A stretch of DNA of 64,000 nt from Flammula alnicola (taxonomy: Eukaryota; Basidiomycota; Agaricomycetes; Agaricales; Strophariaceae): contig JADNRV010000081.1 in NCBI GenBank assembly GCA_015499995.1, positions 124,001 through 188,000 of the forward strand, read 5' to 3'. The notes beneath the pieces were generated by a model. The model did no database searches. It saw only the letters and a list, made by a program, of their open reading frames with translations, and had not been told where the DNA came from. Positions within the stretch are counted from its first letter, which is position 1. The number at the start of each line of letters is the position of its first letter. This document shows, piece by piece, positions 49,423 through 60,903 of this stretch. Both the position numbers and the translations under genes were made by a program.

Positions 49423-52400
49423 TCATCTTGATGCTGCACCAACTATCTTTGCACTCACCTCAGCCCCATTCTCGAGCAGCATCTTTGTGATCGCCTCATG
49501 ACCTCCATTCGACGCTGCCTGGAGTGCATTCCTAAAAAATCCTCCCTGTGCAGTCACCTCTGCCCCCTTCTCGAGCAGCAGCTTCACGATCGCCTTGTGA
49601 CCTCGAAATGACGCGGCTTGGAGTGCATTACCAAAAAATCCTCCCTGTGCATTCACTTCCGCCCCATTCTCGAGAAGCAGCTTCACAATCACCATATGAC
49701 CTTGTAACGATGTCGCCTGGAGTGCATTGCCATAATGTCCTCCCTGTGCATTCAGCTCCGCCCCTTTCTCGAGCAGCAGCTTCACGATTGCCTCGTGACC
49801 TCGAAACGACGCCGCCTGGAGTGCATTACCGTATTCTCCTCCTTGTGCATTCACCTCTGCCCCCTTCTCGAGTAGCATCTTCACAATCGCTTCGTGACCT
49901 TCACTCAATGCCGCCTGTAGTGCATTGCCAAAAAATCCTCCCTGCGCATTCACCTCCGCCCCCTGCTCGAGCAGCATCTTTGCGATCGCCTCGTGGCCTT
50001 CACCCGACGCTGCCTGGAGTGCATTACCATAATGTCCTCCCTGTGCCTTCATGTCCGCGCCCCACTCGAGCAGCAGCTTCACGATCGCTTCGTGACCTCG
50101 AAATGACGCCGCCTGCAGTGCATTACCATATTTTCCCTGTGCATCCACCTCCGCCCCCTTCTCGAGCAGCAGCATTATGATCGCTTCATGACCTTGATAC
50201 GACGCTGCCTGGAGTGCACTCCCGTAAGATCCTCCCTCTGCATTCAGCTCTGCCCCCTTCTCGAGCAGCAACTTCACGATTGCTTCGTGACCTCCATTCG
50301 ACGCTGCCTGGAGTGCATTACCATAATGTCCTCCCCGTGCATTCACCTCGGCCCCCTTCTCGAGGAGCACCTTCACGATCACTTCGTGACCTTTACTCGA
50401 CGCTGCCTGGAGTGCGTTACCAAAAAAACCTCCCTGTGCATTCACCTCCGCCCCCTTCTCGAGCAGTAGCTTCACGATCGCCTTGTGATCTCCATTCAAT
50501 GCCGCCTGGAGTGCATTACCAGAGCGTCCTCCCTGTGCATTCACCTCTGCCCCCTTCTCGAGCAGCAGCTTCACGATCGCTTCGTGACCTCCATTCGACG
50601 CCACCTGGAGTGCATTGCCATCATATCCTCCCTGTGCATTCACCTCCGCCCCCTTCTCGAGCAGCATCTTCACGATCGCTTCGTGACCTTTACTCGACGC
50701 CGCCTGGAGGGCATTACCATATTCTCCCTGTGCATTTACCTCCGCCCCCTTCTCGAGCAGCAGCTTCACGATCGCTTCGTGACCTCCATTTGTCGCCGCC
50801 TGAAGTGCATTACGATATTCTCCTCCCTGTGCATTCACCTTCGCCCCCTTCTCGAGGAGCATCTTCACAATCGCTTCGTGACCTTCACTCGACGCCGCCT
50901 GGAGGGCATTACCATATTCTCCCTGTGCATTCACCTCCGCCCCCTTCTCGAGCAACAGCTTCACGATCGTCTCGTGACCTCCATTTGTCGCCGCCAGAAG
51001 TGCATTACCATAGTTTCCTCCCTGTGTATTCACCTCTGCCCCATTCTCGAGTAGCCATTCTGCCACATGTTGTAGACCAGCCAGGGAAGCATAGTAAAGA
51101 GGGGGTGGAATTTCAGACCGGTGTCTTGATAGCATGCTCCCAGCGTATTGCCGATCTAAATCACAAATTCGGACCCAATTGATGAATGGAGCAGTCTCCG
51201 GGTTGAACAGCTTTATTATCAAGGGGACTCCAGGCCTACCGATATCTCCAGATGCCACATGGGAAATCCAGTACTCTGCTGCGTACTGTGCAAGTGGCGA
51301 GCGAAGTAGCATAGCATCTGTGAGTGGCTCAAATGAGTCAAATTGTAGAAGATATGTGACTGAGATTCGGGCGATTGTTGAATGAGCGTCTTTCTCGCTA
51401 ATACTGAAATTTGTCTCGACATCCACTGAGAGCAGATACTCTTTGATGGAGAAGTGTGAAAGCTTTATGGTCCCTGTCTTAGCCGTCAACAAATGTCATT
51501 ATACAATATCCAGCGGGCCACCATACCTTGTGATTCGGTGACGAGACTGGAGCACCTCAAAAATACGCCCCGTGGATCCTGGTACCGACGCGCAGCTTTA
51601 TAAACCGGTCCATCTTCCGACTCCAAGTCCACGGTGGCAGCTTCAGCAATCTCGGTAACTTTCATTGGCCGCTTCGAAAAGGCCAGCCACTGCAGGAATA
51701 CTCTGGTATCATGGATATAGTCCCTGTCAATAGTTGCCAGTATCCGTTTGTATGTCTCGTCTAGACCCCTGGGTAGGCGGGCTAGCTGCATCTTTACTTC
51801 ATGAGGGCTGAGGCATTTGGCCAACGCATTAAGTTGTAATGAAACCCATCGAAATCTAGGGGATGATCGATCATTAGTTGCAATTCAACAATGTATCAGA
51901 TTGCTGAGATGAACATACGATCCGTCTGCGCCTTGCATAATTGCGGTTTTTATGTCTTCTTGCGTGTTTTCGTCCCAACGCTCAAATTTTGACGTGACTT
52001 CGCGCTCGATAAAAGTTGCAATATCTTGGTTTTCAGTTGCCTCTCCAGCGTCAACACAACCAGGTCCAATCTTCCCAAGAACGGTTTCAATGCTATGCAG
52101 TGGCCGACTGGTGACCATCAAATGAAGCCGAAGAGCTCCTAAATTCTTCGTCTTGGAGGTGATTTCGTCAATCCACGTCAATGTCTTTTCGTGTTCAGTA
52201 CATTCGTCAAGAGCATCGATAATAATGTACGCATGGGTGAATTGTTGGAGAATATGCTGCAGTGTGTCCTGAAGTTGACGAATTGATGGCTGCTGACGAT
52301 GTCCGCAGCGACTATACAAATCCACCAATGCTTTAGGTATACCGCCACCGCATTGGTCCGAAAATTGTAAAATGAGGGATCGGATGCACATGTCGTACAT

Positions 52401-54175
52401 CTGGAATTCTCTCTGGGAATCCCTTCCATCGAAAAAGAAATATGCGGTGCCCAGAGACGGATCTGTCGTGAGGAGTTCAATGATAGAAGCGCTGAAAAGA
52501 TGTTTGGCGATTGTTAATGATGTACCACTCATAAGGAGGAGACTCACCATAGAATGCTTTTACCGCAACCCGCTGTAGAAATATTTAACACAAAAATTTG
52601 ATTTATCGTATTGAAGCCCTTACCCTTTCCCTTGATCCAAAGAAACCCAGGGGTTTCAATCCAATCACGGAACTGTTCACCATCAAGAAACCAGGAGCAG
52701 GTGTCGGCTTGACGTTTATCGAGCGCTTCGTTTCGATTCCGGGAGCTGTCAGGTGCGGAAAGCCATTTATAAATCTTCTCAGCTTTCGGAATTGACAAAG
52801 TCAGTTTGAATTATTGAAACTAGCAATAAGCAAGCCGTACCCAGCTGGTCGTCCTTGATGGTAGTGACCGCATTCTCTACAAAGAACGTCAGTCATAAAA
52901 AGAAGAAGGATACATCCAGAAAGCGCCACATACCAATCCTACCAACACCATCGTTAATTTCCTTCCTCACTCTTCGATCGAATTTTTGTAACAGATCGGC
53001 GCACGATTTCTTGGACCCATAAATACGGGACTTCAGATCATCGGATATCTGGATCTTGAGAGTCCGTGCTACAAGCAAATTATCAGTAGATTTGATGGCA
53101 GAAGAAATGAGACTCAATTACCGCGTAGCACAATTTCGTATACTCATCAATGAGCGACGCGATTTGGAGTGATTGACGGCTGATTTCTTCAAGAATATTG
53201 GGAGTGTCTGCGATCACTGGTAGGTTTGGAGCCGCGTTTGCAGCGCCCAGCATTTCTCGCAAAGTGTCCGCAAGTTCTCGAATGGAGTCATCCTGGATAT
53301 CCGTCGCCTGTACAGCCTACACGGGAAATAGTATCCAATATCGATACCAGTTTCCGTGCGATGTTGTCTGATTATTCACCTCGTAAACGCGGGATAACAC
53401 AGTCCATGATGCTTTGAGTATCGGGTGTACCTGGTCACCAACTTCCTATGAGCCTGTACAATAATTGGAGGACACGTGTGACGTACATGGGAGAGATTGT
53501 CCATGATGTTCTTCGTCAACTGTAATGCTTTTCCGAGAGTCGAAGCGGTGTTGATTACTGCCTTGTTTCTTGGTAGGCGAGAAACATCAGCGTCGACCTT
53601 TTCCATGAACGTTTTGACATTGCTGTCAGACTCGGAAACACGGGACAGGCCCATCTTCATTTTGGCGGAAATGGGGTCCCCCTTCTTATCCGTCAGATCA
53701 AGAGGCATATCTAGGTCAGTCGCTTTCAATATATGATCAAATCCATGTACCGAACTCAGTACTCACTATTTTCCAGTAAATCCACGGCTTTTCCTCTGTG
53801 CAGTCCAACTACCGAAGTCAACAAGCGCGCCCTTTTACGACATATCCTGATGGTGATCGTCGATGAGGGAGAGAACCAGCTGATAAAGGAGGCGGGTGAG
53901 TAGGTAATATTAACTAGGAGGCAATGGGATGACGAAACTGACACTTTCTTGTCCGCTTCCCATTCCCAAGTAAACACTGATTCGCCAGACTCGGCGTTTG
54001 TCGATTTCGCAACTTTCGTTTCCTTCTTCGAGTTCACGACTTCCTTGTCATCTACATGAAATTCCACAAAGTACGGCTCTTTCGCAGTCGGTTTCTCCTT
54101 TTCAAAGTCGCCTTCGACCTCGATCCCTAGATCCCAATCAGTGGCTTGGAATAGCAAGGCCGTTATTGCCATCAT
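49423..54175 (-). CDS. NACHT-ankyrin NOD-like receptor (fungal NLR)
   Basis: Read from the ATG at 54175, the exons give: a beta-rich N-terminal domain resembling fungal C2-like NLR N-termini (YFVEFHVDDKEVV; STITIRICRKRARLL; VVGLHRGKAVDLLEN); a helical linker (KVDADVSRLPRNKAVINTAS; ADTLREMLGAANAAPN); the NACHT module with Walker A KAGCGKSIL split by two introns (about 52560-52610); TAYFFFDGRDSQREFQ; Walker B YIIIDALDEC; LHLMVTSRP; a winged-helix-like region (FLQWLAFSKRPMKVTEIAEA; IKLSHFSIKEYLLS); and 17 ankyrin repeats to the stop at 49423. Such receptors act in fungal self/non-self recognition and immunity-like cell death. The ankyrin exon is an uninterrupted 689-codon frame. One junction near 53880-53945 (65-base putative intron) does not keep frame when spliced. 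Confidence 0.87.
49440..51070 (-). repeat. Near-identical ankyrin-repeat array
   Basis: About 17 tandem units of 96 or 99 bases encode GNALQAAS..GHEAIVKLLLEKGAEVN.QGG... The backbone is almost invariant at both DNA and protein level. Differences cluster at the two residues before GH (SE, NG, SK, FR, YQ, LQ, GE) and the two after QGG (EY, FF, HY, RS, SY). This is the pattern expected from concerted evolution with selected variable positions. Confidence 0.9.
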
Positions 54176-54295
54176 GTTGATGCTCACTCGTCAAGGTTGC
54201 GCTCAGTAGCAACGGCTGATCGCTCTGCATTTATCGGAACGAAAGACAATGTATAGGCGTCAGAGAGTCTCGATGAGGAGGAAGAGAAGGATATG

Positions 54296-54306
54296 TGGTA
54301 TATATA
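54296..54306 (-). promoter_or_regulatory. TATA-like promoter of the NLR gene
   Basis: GCTATATATACC on the minus strand lies about 120 bases before the ATG at 54175. Confidence 0.45.
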
Positions 54307-55730
54307 GCACTGCCTCTGGTCGTGGTTCACGTTCAGCCCAACGTTAATCTCCCGGTATCAGACTCCGATATTCACACGAATAGATGATGAGTCGATGTCC
54401 ATATGGATGCGCACTGCATGCTGTGAATTGACTCAACCCCAAAATAGCCTCCTGTCAACCCTCCACATAGAAATGCTGAGGCTCAGACGACCAAAAGACA
54501 AACAGGAATCATAGTAAATATGAACTGGATGGTACCGCCTTGTAGTAGCGCTGATTTTCGGATATACTATAGAGTATGTAAAGTTAACGAACATAAAATT
54601 TACATGCATATTCATATACTTAGTTAGAACCCAATCTCATTGATATCCCAATGGACATCTAGGCTACCTTCGAGACATCGCAACGTGGCGAACTGAATGA
54701 CTTAAGCTCTCCGTTTGCAAGCGCCAAGGATTTTTACAACACCACCGACTGCGATTCAGCAGGCGACTGGCCCTGGGCAGCATTCAGCGTCGAATTTAAT
54801 ACCAAAGAAGATGTTCCTGCTAACGCACCAAGCTGGAAATATAAAGCGTTCTACTAATTCCGTCCGTGTCATGCTCGGAGTTCTTGACAGCATAGCACCA
54901 GCACCGGAGCCCAAATTCTGAAGAACCAGGGTGGACGATACGAATAATGGTTTCCGACGACCACCGACAACGTTGTCGGTCTGGCGTCGATCATGGTCAA
55001 AAGTGGCTTGATTTTTGTTCTGGAGCGCTGTTGGTAAGTAACAGGAAGAGTTGTGACGCGGGCAAAGAGGTACGTACCCTATCAGGAACGGATCCAGGCA
55101 ATGACTGGGTTTTTCATGTGGGTGCAAGACGCCGTCGATGCAGTGAGTCGTCGTTCGGGGCGCAAGGTATGACAACGGTGGGATTGTGGACGATATCGCG
55201 GTAAATCAACGTGGTTTCAAAGGGGTAGAGTCTACTTTGAAAGAGAGGCATCAAGCCTCGTTAACGGAAGAGGCTTAATTAGAGGGCTGACTTGTGCTTG
55301 TGCCGATGGGGGGAGCTGCGTTGCATGATTATGCCCGTCCCGGCGGTCTTCTAAGTCGGGCGAGAGGAATATGGGGATGTTTTCGGGGATTGAGTAGCTT
55401 ACAGTTTATCTTTAACATCGACATTGTCGCCGGCCAAACGAAGAGCGACGGAAGGAACTCTGGAGGGGTCGACGTTGAAGGCAGCGCTGACGTGGCACTA
55501 CAATAATTTATTTTGGTTGAAGAAGCCGGGAAAAAAGTGATATGGCACGTCGTTCGACTTGCAATATTGCAATTGTGACTGCAGGACCACGAAATTGGAA
55601 AAACAAAACGAGGACATGGAAAGGAGTCGACGTACGTAGAAATACGGCAGAATAGCCTGCAGATGAAATTCGCAAGCGTCGCCATAAAGCCACAGTCCTA
55701 GCGAATATATAGACACAGTCCACGAAGAAT
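54307..55730. other. No resolved gene; possible minus-strand exons
   Basis: On the minus strand, stretches around 55400-55720 (LWLYGDACEFHLQAILPYFY; FNVDPSRVPSVALRLAGDN) and 54756-55175 have some protein character but I could not join them into one frame. They lie directly downstream of PHO88. They may be exons of one unrecognised gene or decayed remains. Confidence 0.35.
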
Positions 55731-56345
55731 TTATTTCCTTCTTCCAACCCGTTTCTCGGCTTCTGCTTCTGCGATGGCGGTAGCGTTGATTTAGGGCCAG
55801 CGGCAGCTACGAGAAAAAAGTTAGACAGTGGAAGATAAGAACGTAAGATGAAAATGTACGTCCGAACATGCCTTGAAAGGGCGCTTTAGATCGCCAACGG
55901 CTGGGCTGGCCGAGGATGTGGATACGACCGGCTTGGGGTCGTAAAGGTTCTTGATGCCATTGGGCGAACTTGAAGTAGGCATGCGTGACGCCCATCATGG
56001 CGACGCCAATGTACACCAGCGCGGCTGGAGGAAGGTCAGAAAAGGTGTCTCAGTTGGGTCGGGAAGAAAGAGTTGAGCAGGGTCGGACGTAATCACGCAC
56101 GGTCGTAGACGGCGGACCATTGGAGAAGAGGCTTCACTACATGGCGCGTCAGTGGGACGTATTTTGAAAGAGAGGAGAGGCTAACCGCATTCGAGCACCG
56201 TCTGGTCATTCTTCCGCTTGAAACTAGAGTGAGCGGTAACAATGCAATTAGGGTAGAAAAATGAGCGACCTACGGCGAGAGAAACGCAGTAGTATACAGC
56301 CAGAATTATGACACAGGAGACGACACATCATCTGCAGACATAGGT
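55731..56345 (-). pseudogene. PHO88: PHO88/SND3-like gene, 5'-truncated
   Basis: Minus-strand segments match the ER membrane protein Pho88/Snd3, which takes part in SRP-independent protein targeting: IILAVYYCVSLA, KRKNDQTVLE, STTVRDY, VYIGVAMMGVTHAYFKFAQ, IKNLYDPKPV, VGDLKRPFKA and the C-terminus AIAEAEAEKRVGRRK with stop at 55731. The first membrane helix and start exon are absent. Homology stops near 56345 and about 85 bases further the duplicated PPE1 fragment begins. Several single-base frame changes occur (for example near 55965 and 55795). It is probably a broken copy whose 5' end was lost in the rearrangement; an intact PHO88 would be expected elsewhere in the genome. Confidence 0.65.
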
Positions 56346-56431
56346 GAGCACAAAGGTGAGCACGTCGAGGAGCACTTCGTGCAAGGCGGTTGACCTCTGT
56401 TTGGGCGGTCTAGAGTAACTAACTATAGGAC

Positions 56432-57118
56432 TGCACTATCGCACCCAATGCCAAAACCCCATATTCCCCCTTGGTCATCTCCGTCACCGCCTTCGCGAGG
56501 CACGCAAAGCTCAGCCCCGAGTACTCCGCGCCATGCCGGCACACCATGACCGTGCCGTCCTTGAACTTGGGCGGGGTGTAGTAGACCCGCGAGTCGAGGT
56601 GCCGGCTCGGGGTGGCGACTTGCAGCGCGTCGGCGAAGAATCTTGTGGTGGATACGGGTGCGAAGTTAGGATTAGGGAGGCGTTTGGATTTTGGTCTGGG
56701 TTTGGATGAGGTTGGGGTACGATTGCCTGGCCTTGTTATAATTGTTACAATTTTGTTTAGGACGCAGTGAACATTGTAGATCGAGTAGGAGTTGTGAAGG
56801 CTCTACATGCATCGCTGGTGGACCCAATCCTTGAGCGGGTAGAGCGCTGATTGTATCTCCCTCCTCGCCCTCCTCGTCCTGCGCTTCCTCAGCGATGACG
56901 GTGCCATCGTCGTATTCCGGCACTCGTGTAGGTGCTTTGCGAGCCTTGCGCTCATTTGCTGAGATAGAGTCCAGACATGATAAAGATTTGCAGGATTGAT
57001 TTAGAGCAGGAATATGGACACGATCCTGCGTCTTCTGATTCTGGTAGACCGGAGAAAGTCGAGAGAAAGTTGTGTGGTGGACGATAATGGATTGTTTGGC
57101 GAAATGTATTACAAGCAC
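56432..57118 (-). pseudogene. PPE1 5' half, copy 3
   Basis: It starts at the ATG at 56978 (MSGLYLS... then a stop after a few codons) and runs through the acidic region, NPNFAPVSTTRFFADALQVA, FKDGTVMVCRHGAEYSGLSF and EMTKGEYGVLAL, breaking off at about 56432 just before the DARRHG motif of PPE1. The catalytic GHSMGG part is missing, so it is non-functional. It sits head to head with F-box copy 5 and abuts the truncated PHO88. Confidence 0.82.
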
Positions 57119-57132
57119 GTTAGATTAGATTA

Positions 57133-57366
57133 AGGATCCGCTCCTGCGGGGGAAGGCTCGCTGCGCCATCCTAGTTGGTCGCAACAAAACACCCATTTTT
57201 TTGGACAAAACCATAGAATACCATTGAATGCACTCCTGCAGAAGATATGGAAGGCGTAGAGGAGGAAACGGGAGAGATATGATATGAACAAAGCCAGAGG
57301 CCTCCGTTTCGGAAATGGATTTGGCTTTGTTTGTCCGCCCTGGGCATGCTCGCTTCGCTCGCAATT
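57133..57366 (+). mobile_element. Short non-coding element, copy 2
   Basis: About 234 bases with the same ends as the element at 43527-43832: CTGCGGGGGAAGGCTCGCTG at the left and GCTCGCTTCGCTCGCAAT at the right. It interrupts the F-box/PPE1 spacer. The uninterrupted spacer at about 31757-31770 reads GATTAGATTAGATTGC on the same strand, while here GATTAGATTA precedes and ATTAGATTGC follows the element, so ATTA (or slightly more) is duplicated at the insertion site. Confidence 0.55.
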
Positions 57367-57569
57367 AGATTGCTTACATAGCCTACTACGAGTAGTGCAA
57401 ACTTGAACGGCAACTTCTTGTTTCGAACGCTCACTATTGAAACTGCTGAAGGAAGCAGGACACCAACCGACGATTACTAGTACGCCAGCGCTCGGCGAGC
57501 GCGTGGAAGATACATAACTGCTGGGGGTCGACAGCCGGACCAGAGTAGACCACGTACGAGTCATTTTGC

Positions 57570-58700
57570 ATGGCTTCCCCCATCGTCCCAACTGAGCTGA
57601 TACGTCCAATAATCGAGAACATCACTTCTATACCAACGCTACACTCCTTATGTCTATCCTCCAAGCTTCTGCGCTCAGAAACTGAGCCGATCCTCTACCG
57701 ATCCTTTACATCCACCAGCGATAAAACCCACACACTATTCCTCACCGCGATCGTCAACAACCAACGATTGGCCGATCTCGTTCGCGTATTTCATAGTCAA
57801 GACGTGATCAAGGACAGAACATTGGATGGAAGGCTATCAAAACTCACGAAATTAGGGCTCGAGCGCATGGTTGGTCTCAAGGCGTTGGTTTTTCGTCTTG
57901 ACGCCCTATCTCGTATAATCGACGCACCCTCTTTACTCGACCATTGCACGTTTTCCTTGGAGACCCTTGAATGGGCCGGGTACCACGAAAAGACGTATGA
58001 TGAATTTATCAGGATCATCTTGGGTCGTCAAGTCTTCTTGAAGCATCTCAGATGGCTAAGTGGTTATGGTTCCGCCAACCCGCCAATCGTGTCCTCGTTA
58101 TCGGTCCCAAATCTGCTCACTTTGTCTGCCGATGGAAATACACCGCTGGCTCTCCTTCCCGGGCGGCGCATCCGTCATTTACACTGGATAAGGCCCAATG
58201 AGAACGACCTTCGCCTCCAGATGTCCAATATTAGGCAGGAACTTAGCCAGTTGCTTTCGTTGTGGCTCGATCTGGACAACGGTCATGAATGTTTCAGGCT
58301 CATGGCCAAGTCTCTCAGTTCTCTGGAATTCTTGGAACTCTTCAACGCAAAAACAGAGGTGAGTAATGCCCATGACTCCGTCTCCATTGAACCAACCATG
58401 CTAAAATTGATCACGAATTGGCTCCAATAGGATTTCGCCATCTTACCGACTCTTCCGTATTTACGTGTTCTTGTGCTGTCTGCCTTGTATATCACCCCAA
58501 TTCCGGTTGATGAGCGGCAAAGGCGGGTCGAGGATCTTTTCGAGACTTGTCCGCATCTTACATGCGTGGACATTTTTGACGGGCACGAGAGGTCTCCAAG
58601 AACTTATGAACGATGGGAAGAGGGTACCAGAAATCAGCGCTTATTGTGCCATGATGAGGTGCATTGGGATGGATGGCCGTTTTTCGGAGAGATACTATGA
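57570..58700 (+). CDS. F-box-like/LRR-type protein, copy 5, intact
   Basis: Exon 1 (57570 to about 58361) starts MASPIVPTELIRPIIENITS and ends ELFNAKTE. The intron has donor GTGAGT and acceptor CAATAG (ending 58430). Exon 2 encodes DFAILPTLPYLRVLVLSALY...EDLFETCPHLTCVDIF and stops at 58700 after WDGWPFFGEIL. Phase is 0 at the junction. The F-box-like N-terminus and leucine-rich body match copy 4. The second exon is more diverged from the others, so this copy is older or evolving faster. A role as SCF substrate receptor is inferred from family shape only. Confidence 0.75.
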
Positions 58701-58874
58701 AGACTTTGAAATAGAAATGGAAGATGTACAGTATACTTACACCGTGTTTAGCTTCCTTCGCCTGAGCTATTGAAGAGCTATTTGACGAGCAGCAAAGGCA
58801 CATTAATGATGGGGCGCCTGTCGGCCACTCTATCAGTCACTTTAGATTAGATTAGATCATTCAGGCACAGTTAC
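58701..58874. other. Duplicated 3' flank with TTAGATTAGATT tract
   Basis: TTTAGATTAGATTAGATC lies at 58843-58860, as in the 3' flank of the other F-box copies. Homology then ends, with no DUF829 exon following. Confidence 0.5.
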
Positions 58875-59725
58875 ATGTACACGCAGCGACGCCCTCCACC
58901 ATTTCCTAACTTTCACCACACCACCCCGGCTGCAAGAAGTCGCCCAAAACTCAACGGCATTGTAGCAGCAGGACCTCGAGCAGGTGTTCCACCACGTGGA
59001 GGACCGGTCACGCCGTGCGTCCTACAACTCTTGCCCATTCCCAATCAGCGACTCCTCCGACGCGCGTGAACACCACCACCACCACGCTATCACAGCGACA
59101 GAGGATAGGTCCTCCTCTGACGACGCGGACAGCCAGTGGATCGACAAGCTGCGCAAGGACCTCGTTTTCATGAGGCGTTCGCGCCTCTACTCGGACGTGC
59201 ACATCGCGCTCACCGGAAACTTTCGCGGGTCGCATGAGAGCACGTCCGCCGTGTTCTCCTCGCACCGCTTTATCCTCGTCTCGCGCTCGGCCTACTTCGC
59301 CGATGTGCTCTCTGCCTGGCCTACTGCCTCGGCCTTCCAAATCCTCCTCAAACCAAAACTCGTCTATGAAACTCCCGACGCTGACGCCCCCCCCTCCTCC
59401 ACCGTTCACCCCGCCTCCCTCCACTTCGATGTCGGCTTCCTATGTACCGGCACCTCGTCATTTCGCACAGGACGAACTTTCCACGGCATTCTATATCCTC
59501 AAACTCGCGCTGTGCCTCTCCGTCCCGTCCTCGCACTCCGCGGTCCCGGCGAGGCTCGTGCAGGAGATAATGCACGTGCTCTTCCACGCGTTCCTCCCTT
59601 TTGCGGAGTACGAGCGCCTCACGCATGGGCGGTGGGGCGCAGGCAGGTGTCGGTGCCTGCAGTCCGCCCCGCGAGTTCTGGGACTCGCGCTCGAGGAGGA
59701 CGTGCGGAATTCCTTGCTTGGTTGA
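58875..59725 (+). pseudogene. BTB/POZ-domain gene, truncated and frameshifted
   Basis: The ATG at 58875 starts a proline-rich leader (MYTQRRPPPFPNFHH). The frame changes before SDSSDAREHHHHHAI. The BTB core then reads clearly: RSRLYSDVHIALTGNFRG, AVFSSHRFILVSRSAYFADV, HFDVGFL, and after another frame change LSTAFYILKLALCLSVPSS, LVQEIMHVLFHAFLPFAEYE and RCRCLQSAPRVLGLALEEDV, ending at 59725. BTB/POZ domains mediate dimerisation and cullin-3 or chromatin binding. The fungal proteins I recall with this core are much longer, so the 3' part is missing. It lies at the end of the duplicated block. Confidence 0.6.
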
Positions 59726-60903
59726 GGCGCTCCTCCTTATCTTTCCGTACCTGTAGTCGCACCCGGACCCCGCATTTCATTTTGACGCGGCATCCTACGA
59801 ACCTGACTCGTGGTGTATGTGTCTTTAATTTAATGTCGTTAAACAATAAATTGTTGACCTGATATGATTCCAGATTGGTGCAGTGGTGTTGTTGCCGTGC
59901 AGGACGGTCCTGATACATAGGCAACGGGCCGCTGGCATAAAGGGACCAAACAGGATTTGGAAGGGCCCGATACTGTAATGGATTGACGGATGATCGATTT
60001 AACTGTGAGCTACAGGATATTTTTTTAGTCCATATTAATTGTCCAACGTTCAACCAAAGTCAGCTATAATAAATTTCACATTTTCATTGCGCCTTCGACG
60101 AGTTTTGCCGTGCGAAGCAGCGGCCTGCAAACCAAGTACTTACCTGCGTGTGACGGTCCTCTTCTCCTCAACTCTAAATTTAACAGTTTCAACAAACCCC
60201 TCTTATGGCCCGCAACACCGGATGGTTGACTTGGAGGCTGATGGTGGCCTTTATCGCCGCGGTGAGCTCGCCCAAACCAACCGGAATGTGGAACTCACGA
60301 AAGTGCGACAGCAAAGTCCGCAGCACTGACCAAGGCACCAATTGACCCACCTTTGGTGGCGCACGCTCGCACGTTGACCGGGTCGCCGGTGCCTCTAAGA
60401 GATGACACCGAGGGCCCTTGTTAAGGCTCTCGTCCTCTCACTCATTCGATGGCCGGTTATGAGTCTATCTCGCACGAAAGCGCACTGTGGGCATCCTACT
60501 ATTAAATTGGCTTTGAAAATCGAATCCCTCATTGGTCCTCATGAGGTAGATTGATTTGGAGGCTTGGTTGGTTGCCCTGTGGTCTCCCGTCCATATATAG
60601 ATGGACTCGTAAACTCGTAAACCCCATGATGAATTATCAAAGAAGGCACCGAAACCTGTCAGGATAGTCAGAACTAATCGATGATTGATCGGCCCATGCG
60701 CGGTTTATCCCCAGAGGAGTCGCATTATGGGAGGTAGACCACCTGATACAAGTCAAGATTCTTCTCCTTTTTCCATCGACATGAGCCTGTCTAACACATT
60801 TCACCTTTTTGATAAGCCCTGCTGCTTAAATTAGTTAAACGGCCTATACGTTTTGTATATCTACTTGATTCTGGGACGGAGACGTGTGAACAAGATAAGC
60901 AAC
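59726..60903. other. Intergenic, no gene seen
   Basis: About 1.2 kb upstream of the lectin-hexokinase gene. Small frames occur only. No TATA box was recognised close to the ATG at 60904. Confidence 0.4.

Noticed and set aside
49548..51182. Long plus-strand frames of 210, 322 and 189 codons
   Set aside because: They are the antisense of the ankyrin-repeat array. The repeated pattern keeps several frames open by chance, and the minus-strand frame has clear ankyrin and NACHT motifs.
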